This document shows positions 34,725 through 42,780 of a DNA stretch of 64,000 nucleotides, one piece after another. Position numbers and translations under genes: made by a program. The stretch comes from DASQUK01 sp963756425. GTDB lineage: Bacteria; Actinomycetota; Acidimicrobiia; Acidimicrobiales; VFJN01. The notes under the pieces were generated by a model. The model did no database searches and was not told the DNA's origin. It was given only the letters and a program-made list of their open reading frames with translations. The DNA lies in NCBI GenBank assembly GCA_963756425.1, contig CAVWNW010000015.1:147751-211750 (forward strand), given 5' to 3'. How positions within the stretch are numbered: position 1 is the first letter of the stretch; the number at the start of each line of letters is the position of its first letter.

Positions 34725-36722
34725 TCAGCCGCCAGGCAGGCCGGCGAGGATCGCCCCAGCAATGGGTGCGGCGACCCGACCGCCGACTCCGCCGCCTTCG
34801 ACCAGCACCGCCACGGCGTTGTCGCCGCGGATGCCTATGAACCAGGCATGGGTTGGCAGCGGATCGCCCTGGCCGAACTCGGCGGTGCCCGTCTTGCCGG
34901 CGACCTCGACCCCGGTGATGGCGGCTTCCCGACCGCTGCCCTCGGCAACGACGCGGCGCATCAGGCCGAGCAGCGTTTGGGCGGTCCCGTCCGGCAACGT
35001 CCGGGGCTCGGGCCGCGGCGTGGCGCTCGCGCCTGCGGCGGACTCACCCTCCGCCCCGGCGGTGGTCGTCGTCTGGTCGGCCTCCGCCGCGCTATCCGAA
35101 GTCGTCGGCGCGGCGTCGGCGTCGTCGCCGGCGGGTGGATCCGGCAGGAGGACCGGCGCGTCCCACGTCCCATCGATCACCGCCGCCGCCACGGTGGCCA
35201 TGTGCAGCGGGCTCGCCTCGACGCGGCCCTGGCCGATCGCTGCGGCGGCGTGCTCGGTGGCGTCGGCCGGGGTGGGAAAGCTGCCCCCGAACGTGTTCAG
35301 ACCGACGGAGTAATCGGTGTTGAACCCGAAGCTCTCGGCCGCAGCCACCATGTCGGCGTCAGGCACGGCGGCCGAGGCGGTGATGAACGCGGTGTTGCAC
35401 GACTCGGCGAAGGCCAAGCCGAACGGCACCGTGCCGAGGCGGGAGTTCTCGAAGTTCTTGAACTCGCGGCCCCCCGCATTGGTCGTCGGGGCGCACTCGA
35501 CGGGCGTGTCCGGAGTCACTCCGTTGGCGAGGAGGGCGCCGGTGGTCACCACCTTGAACGTCGAGCCCGGCGGGTACCTGCCGGACAGCGCCCGGTTGAA
35601 CTCGTCCAGTGGCCGCGACGCCACGGCCCGCACGTTGCCGTCGCGGTCCACCACGACGGCGCCGGCCGGGCGGTCGGTGGCTGACAGTGCCGACTCCACC
35701 GCCGCCTGCGCGGTTCGGTCGAGCGTGGTCGCCACCGGCTGCGGCTCCCTGCCCTCGATGCGGTCGAGCACCTCCACCACCTCACCCTCGGCGTCGGTGA
35801 GCTGGATGTCGCCCGACGGCGTGCCGGCCAGCTGGTTTTCGTATGCGGCCTCGATGCCCGTGAGGCCGACCAGGTCACCCTCGCGGTACGGCTGGCCGAG
35901 CTCCTCCAGGCGCTCTGCTGTGGCCTGCCCGGTGCGCCCGATCACGTGCTCGGCGAACCCGAGCGACGGCGTCGTCCGCGTCGTCGTGTCCCGGAATCGG
36001 GTGCCCGGCAGCGGATAGATCACGGGCTCTGCCTGCGTGTACCGAGCCTGGCTCACGGTGATGATGGGGACGAAGTGGTTGGGCTCCACGCCGGGCGCCC
36101 CCAGCGCCCGATCGACCGCCGCCGGGTCGACGCCCAGTTGCTGCTGGAGCGCCGCCTTCACCTGGTTGAGATCCTGGATGGCCTGGGGCTCGAGGCCCAC
36201 GATCCGGCCCGGCCCGGTCGAGGCCAGCGGCTTGTTGTCCTTGTCGACGATCGGCGCCCGTGGTGGCACCTCCCGCGTCCGGGTCAGGGTCTGATCGCTA
36301 CCGAGCTTGGGGTGGACCGCGGCCGGGGTCCAGTCGACGAACCAGCGGTCGCCGTCGCCCAGGGACATCGACAGCGCGCCCTCGTAAGACCACTCGCCCA
36401 GCCCGTCGAGCTGCAGCTCGGCCGTGAAGCGGGCGATGGCGTTGTCGCCGCTGGTGTCGACTTCACCCAGCTCGTAACTGGACGACATGATGTCGAGGTT
36501 GTCGACGATCTGCTGGTGGGTCGCGTCGAACGAGGTGGGGGCGTCGAGCACCCGCTCCTGCATGCCGGCGTAATCGCCCTCCTCCCAGGCCGCCAGGTAG
36601 GCCCGGGCGTCGTCCGCGGCCGGCGGGCCCTCGTCGTCGCCCATCAGGGCGAAGATCCCGACGATGGCTGCCCCCAGGAGCACCAGTCCGACGAGCGCGA
36701 CCAGGCGATACCGGCTCGACAT
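34725..36722 (-). CDS. Penicillin-binding transpeptidase with MecA_N/NTF2-like domain
   Basis: A 665-residue class B-type PBP. An N-terminal membrane anchor (YRLVALVGLVLLGAAIVGIFALMG) is followed by an NTF2-like domain (DDARAYLAAWEEGDYAGMQERV), a dimerisation region (VPPRAPIVDKDNKPLAS) and the transpeptidase domain with STFK (about residue 388), SCN and KTGTAEF (about residue 611). It cross-links peptidoglycan outside the membrane. The layout resembles mycobacterial Rv2864c/PbpLipo and PBP2a-like proteins. ATG 36722 starts at the anchor; the frame is open upstream but without coding character. It ends a same-strand run that starts with the RimB/RimK/aspartoacylase genes; the gap to the aspartoacylase gene is 77 bp. 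Confidence 0.93.
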   Translation of the reverse strand: MSSRYRLVALVGLVLLGAAIVGIFALMGDDEGPPAADDARAYLAAWEEGDYAGMQERVLDAPTSFDATHQQIVDNLDIMSSSYELGEVDTSGDNAIARFTAELQLDGLGEWSYEGALSMSLGDGDRWFVDWTPAAVHPKLGSDQTLTRTREVPPRAPIVDKDNKPLASTGPGRIVGLEPQAIQDLNQVKAALQQQLGVDPAAVDRALGAPGVEPNHFVPIITVSQARYTQAEPVIYPLPGTRFRDTTTRTTPSLGFAEHVIGRTGQATAERLEELGQPYREGDLVGLTGIEAAYENQLAGTPSGDIQLTDAEGEVVEVLDRIEGREPQPVATTLDRTAQAAVESALSATDRPAGAVVVDRDGNVRAVASRPLDEFNRALSGRYPPGSTFKVVTTGALLANGVTPDTPVECAPTTNAGGREFKNFENSRLGTVPFGLAFAESCNTAFITASAAVPDADMVAAAESFGFNTDYSVGLNTFGGSFPTPADATEHAAAAIGQGRVEASPLHMATVAAAVIDGTWDAPVLLPDPPAGDDADAAPTTSDSAAEADQTTTTAGAEGESAAGASATPRPEPRTLPDGTAQTLLGLMRRVVAEGSGREAAITGVEVAGKTGTAEFGQGDPLPTHAWFIGIRGDNAVAVLVEGGGVGGRVAAPIAGAILAGLPGG

Positions 36723-36799
36723 CGCGGGGCACGCTAATGGCTGGGCCGCTCCCCTGGGAATCGCCGCTGGCCCCATTCCGGACCAGGGACGGGCCCCGA

Positions 36800-37816
36800 T
36801 CAGTGCCCGCGTGGTAGGCGGGCGGCCGTGCCCTTGGCGGCGGGGTCCAGGTCGGCGAGGTGCCACAGGGCATCACCGCGGTTGACCAGGGGATGCTGCG
36901 TGTGGCCGATCACCACGCCATCGAACGGGGCCCTCATGGTGGCCCGCGAGTCCCCGACGGCATCGGCGATGATCCCCAGCATGTCGCCCCTGGCAACCCG
37001 CTGGCCGGCGCGCACGGGCGAGCGCAGGATCCCCGTGCGCCGGGCCCGCACCCAATGGGTGTGCCGGACGACCGTGGTGGCTGCCCGGGGCGGCGCGGTG
37101 TCGTCGGACCGCATCCCGAGGTCGGCCAGCACCCGCAGCACCCCGTCGACGCCGCCGCTGATGGCGGTCTCGTTGAACCGGTCGGCCTCGCCCCCCTCGT
37201 ACACCACCACCGGGATGCCGCGTCGCCGGCACGCCTCCCGCAGGGACCCGTCCCGCAGCGGCGAGTGAACGCTCACGGGCGCACCGAAGGCGTGTGCCAG
37301 GCGCAGCGCCGTGGGGTCTTCGAGGTCGCCGCGGATCTGCGGCAGGTTGAACCGGTGGTCGCTGCCCGTGTGCAGGTCGATCCCCATGTCGCACGCAGAC
37401 GCGACGTTGGTCATGAACAGGTCGGCCACCTGCGCCGCCAGCGATCCCTTCGGCGATCCGGGGAACGACCGGTTGAGGTCGCGACGATCGGGCAGGTACC
37501 GGGTCTCCGTCACCATCCCGAACACGTTGACGACGGGGACCGCCAGCAGCATCCCCGCCAGTCGGCGGGGGCGGACTTGCTCGAGCACCCGCCGGATGAT
37601 CTCGAGCCCGTTGAGCTCGTCGCCGTGCACGACGGCCGAAAGCCACAGCCTCGGGCCGGGCCGCTGCCCGTTCAGCACCATGATCGGAAGGTTGAGCCGG
37701 GTGGCGGTGGGAAGCCGGGCGACCAGAACCTCCACGAGCTGCCGGCGCCCGGGGGCGATCGTCGCGCCGGCGATGTTGACGGGTCGGTTGCGGGTCCGGG
37801 TCGCGGTCGGTGCCAT
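36800..37816 (-). CDS. Succinylglutamate desuccinylase/aspartoacylase family protein
   Basis: A 338-residue M14-like zinc amidohydrolase. Zinc ligands are in LSAVVHGDELNGLEIIRRVL (HxxE) and DLHTGSDHRFNLPQI (second His). The C-terminal part (SPVRAGQRVARGDMLGIIADAVGDSRATMRAPFDGVVIG) is a biotinyl-lipoyl-like beta-barrel common in this family. It likely cleaves an N-acyl-amino acid or isopeptide bond. The rimK-like gene lies 8 bp upstream and the rimB-like gene 30 bp further, so the three form one operon; the pairing suggests opposing ligase and hydrolase activities on the same peptide-like product. ATG at 37816 is chosen over an upstream extension. Confidence 0.9.
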   Translation of the reverse strand: MAPTATRTRNRPVNIAGATIAPGRRQLVEVLVARLPTATRLNLPIMVLNGQRPGPRLWLSAVVHGDELNGLEIIRRVLEQVRPRRLAGMLLAVPVVNVFGMVTETRYLPDRRDLNRSFPGSPKGSLAAQVADLFMTNVASACDMGIDLHTGSDHRFNLPQIRGDLEDPTALRLAHAFGAPVSVHSPLRDGSLREACRRRGIPVVVYEGGEADRFNETAISGGVDGVLRVLADLGMRSDDTAPPRAATTVVRHTHWVRARRTGILRSPVRAGQRVARGDMLGIIADAVGDSRATMRAPFDGVVIGHTQHPLVNRGDALWHLADLDPAAKGTAARLPRGH

Positions 37817-37824
37817 CGCGGGCC

Positions 37825-38730
37825 TCACGCCTTGCGCCGGGGCCTCCGCGAGCGGGCGGCGTGGCTCTTCTCGATCCACTCGACGATCCGCGTCGCCACG
37901 TCAGCGCTGGTGGCGGCCTCGATGCCCTCGAGGCCGGGGGAGCTGTTCACTTCGAGCACCAGCGGGCCGTGCCGCGACCGGACCAGGTCGACACCGCAGA
38001 CGTTGAGTCCCATGGTGCGGGCGGCTCGCACCGCCATGGACCGCTCCTCGGGGGTGAGGCGGATCCGCTCCGCGGTCCCGCCGCGGTGCAGGTTGGAGCG
38101 GAACTCGCCGGGCGCGCTCTGTCGCTGCATGGAGGCGACCACCCGTGTGCCGACCACGAAGGCGCGGATGTCGGTGCCGCCGGCCTCCTTGATGTACTCC
38201 TGTACAAGAATGTTCGCGTCGAGCTGCCGGAAGGCGGCAATCACCGACTCGGCAGCCTTGCGGGTCTCGGCGAGCACGACGCCCATCCCCTGGGTGCCCT
38301 CGGTGAGCTTGACCACGATGGGCGGCCCGCCAACGGTCTCGAGCAGGCCGTCGATGTCCTTGGTCGAGTGGGCGAAGCCGGTGACCGGGAGCCCGAGCCC
38401 GTTGCGCGCCAGCAGCTGCAGGGCCCGGAGCTTGTCTCGTGCCCGGCTGATGGCCTGGGACTCGTTCGCCGTGAAGACCCCCATCATCTCGAACTGTCGC
38501 ACCACGGCCGTGCCGTAGAAGGTGTGCGAGGCGCCGATGCGGGGGATGATGGCGTCGACGTCCGTCAGCTCGGTGCCCTGCACGATCACCGTGGGGCGGT
38601 GGGCCGTGATGTTCATGTAGCAGCGCAGGTAGTCGATGACCCGCACCGTGTGGTCACGCGCCTCGGCGGCGGCCCGCAACCGGGCCGTCGAGTGGAGGTT
38701 GGGATTGCGCGACAGGATGGCGATCTTCAC
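37825..38730 (-). CDS. rimK: RimK-family alpha-L-glutamate ligase (ATP-grasp)
   Basis: A 301-residue ATP-grasp ligase. It begins with MKIAILSRNPNLHSTARL, the RimK start pattern, and has the SRARDKLRALQLLARNGLGLPVTGFA, VVKLTEGTQGMGVVLAETRKAAESV and FVVGTRVVASMQRQSAPGEFRSNLHRGGTAE segments, with the metal-binding DLVRSRHGPLVLEVNSSPGLEGIE at the end. RimK adds glutamates to the C terminus of ribosomal protein S6 in enterobacteria, but many relatives make other peptides or cofactors. The S6 here lacks terminal Glu-Glu, so the natural target may differ. Genes for a retropepsin-like protease (upstream) and an aspartoacylase (downstream) are in the same operon. Confidence 0.93.
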   Translation of the reverse strand: MKIAILSRNPNLHSTARLRAAAEARDHTVRVIDYLRCYMNITAHRPTVIVQGTELTDVDAIIPRIGASHTFYGTAVVRQFEMMGVFTANESQAISRARDKLRALQLLARNGLGLPVTGFAHSTKDIDGLLETVGGPPIVVKLTEGTQGMGVVLAETRKAAESVIAAFRQLDANILVQEYIKEAGGTDIRAFVVGTRVVASMQRQSAPGEFRSNLHRGGTAERIRLTPEERSMAVRAARTMGLNVCGVDLVRSRHGPLVLEVNSSPGLEGIEAATSADVATRIVEWIEKSHAARSRRPRRKA

Positions 38731-38760
38731 GACTGGAACCCACGATGGTTCGGGTCGCCG

Positions 38761-39252
38761 TCAGCGTGCAGCGGAGACCCACCCGGCCAGCGGCCGGGAG
38801 GAAGCGGATGAGGCAGCGAATGTAGTGCCCCCACCCGCGAACGATTGCGCCGGGTCGATGACGAATCGACGTCGAAGCGCCATCCTGCCGATGAGCATGC
38901 GAAAGCCCATTTCGTCGCGCCGGGTGAGCGTCAGCTCGATGGGGAGGTGGCGACCGGCGATGACCACGGGCGTGCGGATGACCGGGCGCCGATCGAGGGT
39001 CCCGTTGCTCGACCGGACATCGCGCCATCCCACGAGCGGTGCCTCCGCGGCCACCGTCAGCGACGCGTCCCGCTGGTGAGGATGGAGCACGAAGCTCACC
39101 ATCGGCCCCGCGTGCGGTCGGTCGACGACTTCGACCGCCCAGGCGTGCAGCGTCGACGACCGGGCGCCGGTGTCGACCTTGGCCTTGATGGCGTCGACGC
39201 CCAGCTCGGGCAGCGCCACCCACTCCCGCCAGCCGATGGTCGGCGTCATCAT
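38761..39252 (-). CDS. RimB-type retropepsin-like (ATP-dependent zinc) protease
   Basis: A 163-residue protein of the PF05618 family. GWREWVALPELGVDAIKAKVDTGARSSTLHA contains the Asp-Thr-Gly catalytic triad of retropepsin-like folds (DTGA), and RRPVIRTPVVIAGRHLPIELTLTRRDEMGFRMLIGRMAL is the family's second signature. Proteins of this family are found next to rimK in Pseudomonas (RimB) and are linked to S6 modification. It is the first gene of the rimB-rimK-aspartoacylase operon here. The last 20 residues are an additional tail. Confidence 0.9.
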   Translation of the reverse strand: MMTPTIGWREWVALPELGVDAIKAKVDTGARSSTLHAWAVEVVDRPHAGPMVSFVLHPHQRDASLTVAAEAPLVGWRDVRSSNGTLDRRPVIRTPVVIAGRHLPIELTLTRRDEMGFRMLIGRMALRRRFVIDPAQSFAGGGTTFAASSASSRPLAGWVSAAR

Positions 39253-39353
39253 GGACAGTGACGCTATCCGCCAGGGGCGCCGGTCACTGGTGATGCCGGG
39301 TCATGCGCCGTGCCGACTGCCGGCCGCGGCGAGTGAGACCGTACGCTCGGCCC

Positions 39354-39560
39354 ATGTTCCTCGGTGAGGACCTCTTGGCATGGCTGGTCCTGGCGCTCGG
39401 TTCGGCGCTGGCGGTCGGGAGCCTGACGGCCTTGGTCCGTCCGCCCAGCAAGCCCCGCGAGGGCGAGCTGGCTCAGGCACCGGTGGCGCGAAGCGTGGTG
39501 ATGATCCTGGTCGGGGCCATCGCCGCCATCTGGGCGTTGGCCAGCCTGGTCTCCGGCTGA
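39354..39560 (+). CDS. Small two-helix membrane protein
   Basis: A 68-residue protein with two hydrophobic helices (LLAWLVLALGSALAVGSLTALV and VARSVVMILVGAIAAIWALASLV) joined by a short charged loop (PPSKPREGELAQ). ATG 39354 is used; a start 17 codons upstream is unlikely. It is convergent with murA (gap 15 bp) and divergent from the rimB operon. Function unknown. Confidence 0.7.
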   Translation: MFLGEDLLAWLVLALGSALAVGSLTALVRPPSKPREGELAQAPVARSVVMILVGAIAAIWALASLVSG

Positions 39561-39575
39561 CCCCGCCGGCGGCGG

Positions 39576-40895
39576 TCAGGCCTCGATCGGCACCCGCTCC
39601 AGGCCCAGCCCCAGCGACTCCAGCGTCTCGAATGGCTGGTGGTAGCCGCGTTCGAGGTGCTTGATGCCATGGAGCAGCGACGGCCCCTCGGCGACGGCGG
39701 CGGCGATGACCGAAGAGAATCCGGCCCGCACGTCGGGGATCGTGACCTCGGCGCCGTGCAGCTTGGACACGCCCCGTACCACCGCGGAATGCTTTGCGTT
39801 GGTGTCGTGGAAGCGGCACGCAGGCCCACCCAGGCAGGTGTCATAGAGCTCGATCTCGCAGCCCATCTGGGTGAGGGCGTCGACGTAGATCAGGCGGTCC
39901 TCGTAGACGGTCTCGTGGAGGACCGACATGCCCTCCGCCTGGGTCATGAGCACGATGAGCGGCGGCTGCCAGTCGGTCATGAACCCGGGATGGGTGTCGG
40001 TCTGCACCGCCGCGGTGCGCAGGCGGTCCGCGCTCGCCGAGATCCACTCGTCGGTGATCTCGAAGCGCGCGCCCATCTTCTGCAGGGTGTCGATGGCCGT
40101 GACCAGCCGGTCCTGGCCGCATCCGGCGACCCGCACCCGCCCCCCGGTCATGAGCCCGGCCACCAGGTAGGAGAACGCCTCGAGCCGATCGCCCTGCAGC
40201 CGGATGGCGGCTCCACCGAGGCGTTCAACCCCCTCGATCACGATGCGCCGGTCGGGCCGCAGGCTGATCTGCGCACCCATCCGCTGGAGGAACAAGGCCA
40301 GTTCGGTGATCTCCGGCTCGACCGCGGCGTTGAGGAGCACGGTCCGTCCCTCCGCCAGGACTGCCGACAGCAGCACGGTCTCGGTGGCCCCCACGCTGGG
40401 GTAGGGCAGCGTGATGCGGGCCCCGCGCAGGCGATCGGCTCGGGCGGCGATCCCGTCGGACGTCACGTCGATGTCGACCCCCATCGCCTCGAGGGCGGCG
40501 ATGTGGAAGTCGACCGGTCGTTGGCCGATGCGGTCGCCGCCGACCAGGGGAACGAATGCCTCGTGGTTGCGGTGGAGGAGCGGCCCGACCAGCAAGATCG
40601 GGATGCGGTTGAGCCCGATGAACTCCAGTGGCACCTTGGGCTCGGGGGTGGCCGTGGGCTCGATCATGATGCGATCGCCCCGGATCTCGATGCCGACCCC
40701 CAGGGACGTGAGGATGTCGGCGGTGATCCGCACGTCGCCGACCTCGGGCGCGTTGGTGATCGTGCTGGGCTCGGTCCCCAGCATGGCGGCGACCATGTGC
40801 TTGGTGACGGCGTTCTTGGAGCCGCTCACCCGCACCTCGCCGACCAGCGGGCCGTTGGGTTGGATGCTCCAGGCCTCGGCGGCAGGCTGATCCAT
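39576..40895 (-). CDS. murA: UDP-N-acetylglucosamine 1-carboxyvinyltransferase (MurA-type)
   Basis: A 439-residue EPSP-synthase-fold enzyme that transfers enolpyruvate from PEP to UDP-GlcNAc, the first committed step of peptidoglycan synthesis. Signatures: GEVRVSGSKNAVTKHMVAAML, LPYPSVGATETVLLSAVLAEG and the C-terminal VRAGFSSVIAAAVAEGPSLLHGIKHLERGY. At the fosfomycin-binding loop (LVGGDRIGQRPVDFH) Asp121 replaces the usual catalytic Cys, as in mycobacteria and chlamydia, which predicts intrinsic fosfomycin resistance. It stands alone, separated by small peptide genes from the XRE regulator upstream. Confidence 0.94.
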   Translation of the reverse strand: MDQPAAEAWSIQPNGPLVGEVRVSGSKNAVTKHMVAAMLGTEPSTITNAPEVGDVRITADILTSLGVGIEIRGDRIMIEPTATPEPKVPLEFIGLNRIPILLVGPLLHRNHEAFVPLVGGDRIGQRPVDFHIAALEAMGVDIDVTSDGIAARADRLRGARITLPYPSVGATETVLLSAVLAEGRTVLLNAAVEPEITELALFLQRMGAQISLRPDRRIVIEGVERLGGAAIRLQGDRLEAFSYLVAGLMTGGRVRVAGCGQDRLVTAIDTLQKMGARFEITDEWISASADRLRTAAVQTDTHPGFMTDWQPPLIVLMTQAEGMSVLHETVYEDRLIYVDALTQMGCEIELYDTCLGGPACRFHDTNAKHSAVVRGVSKLHGAEVTIPDVRAGFSSVIAAAVAEGPSLLHGIKHLERGYHQPFETLESLGLGLERVPIEA

Positions 40896-40958
40896 GCGGG
40901 CCGAGCGTAGCGTCGACCCGAGTGTGGATCGGCGAACCGCCGCGGTCCTGGAGCGTGA

Positions 40959-41087
40959 CTAGTGGCGTCGCGGGCGCGCCCAGCGTCGTTCGGACGATGG
41001 CGCCCGGACGCGTCGTGGTGCCCGTTTGCGCAGCTCGCTCTGCTTGTCGCGGACGAGCATCTGGAGCATGTAGTCGTGTTGCAGCAT
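40959..41087 (-). CDS. Small basic peptide (42 aa), hypothetical
   Basis: ATG at 41087 with AGAGGT eight bases upstream opens 42 codons. The N-terminal part (MLQHDYMLQMLVRDKQSELRK) looks like an amphipathic helix and the rest is Arg-rich. Short proteins of this appearance are frequent in actinobacteria; function unknown. The reading is based on start, spacing and composition only. Confidence 0.45.
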   Translation of the reverse strand: MLQHDYMLQMLVRDKQSELRKRAPRRVRAPSSERRWARPRRH

Positions 41088-41205
41088 GGCACTGACCTCT
41101 CGGAAGGGGCGCGGCTGCGAGGCCGCGCGAATTGTCGGGAGCTTCGGGGTGCGTTCGACCCCGTCGGCTCGGCCGGGCCTCCGGCGATCCGGCGGTGCGC
41201 CGAGA

Positions 41206-41286
41206 TCAGGTTCCGGGAGGAATCGGACCGAGGGCGCGGCCGAGCAGCGTCATGGGCGAGCGTTGCTCGTGGAAGCTGTTGATCAT
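41206..41286 (-). CDS. Candidate small peptide (26 aa)
   Basis: ATG at 41286 is preceded by a strong GGGGG ribosome-binding site at 5-6 bp spacing and opens 26 codons (MINSFHEQRSPMTLLGRALG onward). It could be a leader peptide or a small regulatory peptide between the XRE regulator and murA. The length is too short for certainty. Confidence 0.35.
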   Translation of the reverse strand: MINSFHEQRSPMTLLGRALGPIPPGT

Positions 41287-41371
41287 CGGCACCCCCTTCG
41301 GTCGTCTGGACATGCGCCCAACACTCTGGCGGACGCTGGGGGCGTCGGCGAACGAATTAGCGCGGCCAGCT

Positions 41372-42166
41372 TCACGTACCGCGCAACGCGGCCGACGTCC
41401 GCTCGTCGGCGGGGAAGAACGCCTCGATGGCGAGCTCCGCAACCGTGATGTCGTGTGCCGTGCCGAAGGTGGCGATGGTGCTGAAGAAGGTCAGCTCGCC
41501 GTCGTCGCCACGCAGGACAAGCGGCACGAAGAGGCGGGCCGCGGTGTCGGAACCTCCGGAGTGGCCGGCCGAGACACCGGGATATCGCAGCAGCTCGTCG
41601 CGGAGCGACAGGATCTCGGGATCCGCCGAGGCGGCGGCCAGGCGGTCGAGCCGCTCGACGAGGTGAGCGCTGTACTCCGCCAGGTTGACGATGCGAGGTG
41701 CCAGGCCCTCCGGGTGGAGGCACACGCGAAGCGTGTTGGCGTAGGGACCGAGCAGGTCGGGACTGACGCCGTCGCTGAGGATCGCGAGCGCCGTCTCATT
41801 GGCGGACACGAGGTTCCAGTGGCGGTCGACCACCACCGCGGGGAATGGCAGGTGGCTGCCGAGGATCTTGTCGAGCGCGTCGCGCACCGGAGCCATCTCC
41901 TCGGCGTCGAGTGGCGTCTCGGGATACGTGGGCGCGAACCCGGCGGCCATGAGCAGGGTGTTGCGGTCGCGTAGGGGCACGTCGAGGTGCTCGGCCAGGT
42001 GCAGAACCAGCTCGCGACTCGGGCGCGACCGGCCGGTCTCGACGAAGCTCAGGTGGCGCGCCGACACCTCGGCTTCGCCGGCCAGGTCGAGCTGGCTCAT
42101 CCTCCGTTGATGCCGCCACTGCCGCAGGAGGTCACCGACGGCGCGAGGCGGGGAGACGACGCTCAT
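41372..42166 (-). CDS. XRE-family transcriptional regulator with MmyB-like ligand-binding domain
   Basis: A 264-residue regulator. The N-terminal helix-turn-helix is classical (GDLLRQWRHQRRMSQLDLAGEAEVSARHLSFVETGRSRPSRELVLHLAEHL). The C-terminal two thirds match the MmyB-like PAS-type domain (FPAVVVDRHWNLVSANETALAIL, LFVPLVLRGDDGELTFFSTIATFGTAHDITVAELAIEAFFPADE), which binds a small, possibly fatty-acid-like ligand in this family. Such regulators usually control a divergently transcribed gene; here that is the NTF2-like gene at 42283, with a palindrome between them. Confidence 0.92.
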   Translation of the reverse strand: MSVVSPPRAVGDLLRQWRHQRRMSQLDLAGEAEVSARHLSFVETGRSRPSRELVLHLAEHLDVPLRDRNTLLMAAGFAPTYPETPLDAEEMAPVRDALDKILGSHLPFPAVVVDRHWNLVSANETALAILSDGVSPDLLGPYANTLRVCLHPEGLAPRIVNLAEYSAHLVERLDRLAAASADPEILSLRDELLRYPGVSAGHSGGSDTAARLFVPLVLRGDDGELTFFSTIATFGTAHDITVAELAIEAFFPADERTSAALRGT

Positions 42167-42242
42167 GCGTCGACGGTAACGGTGCCGGGTCGCAGGTGCC
42201 GCTACGTGCCAGGTAATCGCTCCGGGTCGGGAGGTGGCTCAG

Positions 42243-42256
42243 TGTCGCGGGCGACA
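42243..42256. promoter_or_regulatory. Palindrome between XRE regulator and NTF2-like gene
   Basis: TGTCGC-GG-GCGACA is a perfect 6+2+6 dyad, 27 bp before the NTF2-like start and 77 bp before the regulator start. It is a reasonable operator candidate for the divergent MmyB-type regulator. Confidence 0.35.
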
Positions 42257-42282
42257 GTGCACGCAACACGAGGAGACACCCC

Positions 42283-42657
42283 ATGAGCGATGTCAAGACG
42301 GTCGTCGACGCCTACCTCCAGGGGTTGACCCAGCCCGACCCCGCCCGGCGCGGCGACCTGATCCGCTCGGCGTGGGCCGAGGATGGCCGCTTCGTCGACC
42401 CGCTGTTCGACGTCCAGGGCCATGCGGCGCTCGATGAGCTGGCGCAGGGCGTGATCGCCCAGTACCCGGGGCACGTGTTCCGCCGGACCAGCGGTGTCGA
42501 CACGCACCACGACCTGGCCCGCTACGCGTTCGAGTTCGTGGCGCCCGACGGCACGGTGGTGATCACGGGCACCGACGTGGGCCAGCTCGCCCAGGACGGC
42601 CGCCTGCTGAGGATCACCGGATTCTTCGGCGACATCCCGGCCGACCAGGCCGCGTGA
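42283..42657 (+). CDS. SnoaL/NTF2-like fold protein
   Basis: A 124-residue NTF2-like protein (VVDAYLQGLTQPDPARRGDLIRSAWAEDGRFVDPLFDVQGHAALDELAQGVIAQYPGHVFRRTSGVDTHHDLARYAFEFVAPDGTVVITGTDVGQL in outline). This cone-shaped fold holds small hydrophobic ligands or forms catalytic pockets, as in polyketide cyclases. ATG 42283 follows GAGGAGACACCCC. Divergent from the MmyB-type regulator, which often controls its neighbour. Confidence 0.82.
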   Translation: MSDVKTVVDAYLQGLTQPDPARRGDLIRSAWAEDGRFVDPLFDVQGHAALDELAQGVIAQYPGHVFRRTSGVDTHHDLARYAFEFVAPDGTVVITGTDVGQLAQDGRLLRITGFFGDIPADQAA

Positions 42658-42780
42658 GCCCGGCGATGCGCAGCGCGGCCCGCTGAGCGGCGGCCCGGCC
42701 GCATGTGCGCACCGGAGGCGACCCCGGCACGGCGGCGCTCATCGCCGTCGCGCCGGGGCCGCCGCGCAAGCGGTCGCTGG

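Larger units (their letters stand above)
40896..41371. other. 476-bp region without a long gene (two short candidate peptides)
   Basis: Between murA and the XRE regulator gene, no long gene is convincing. Two short frames on the minus strand with acceptable ribosome-binding sites lie in it (listed separately). Otherwise I see nothing recognisable. Confidence 0.5.
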
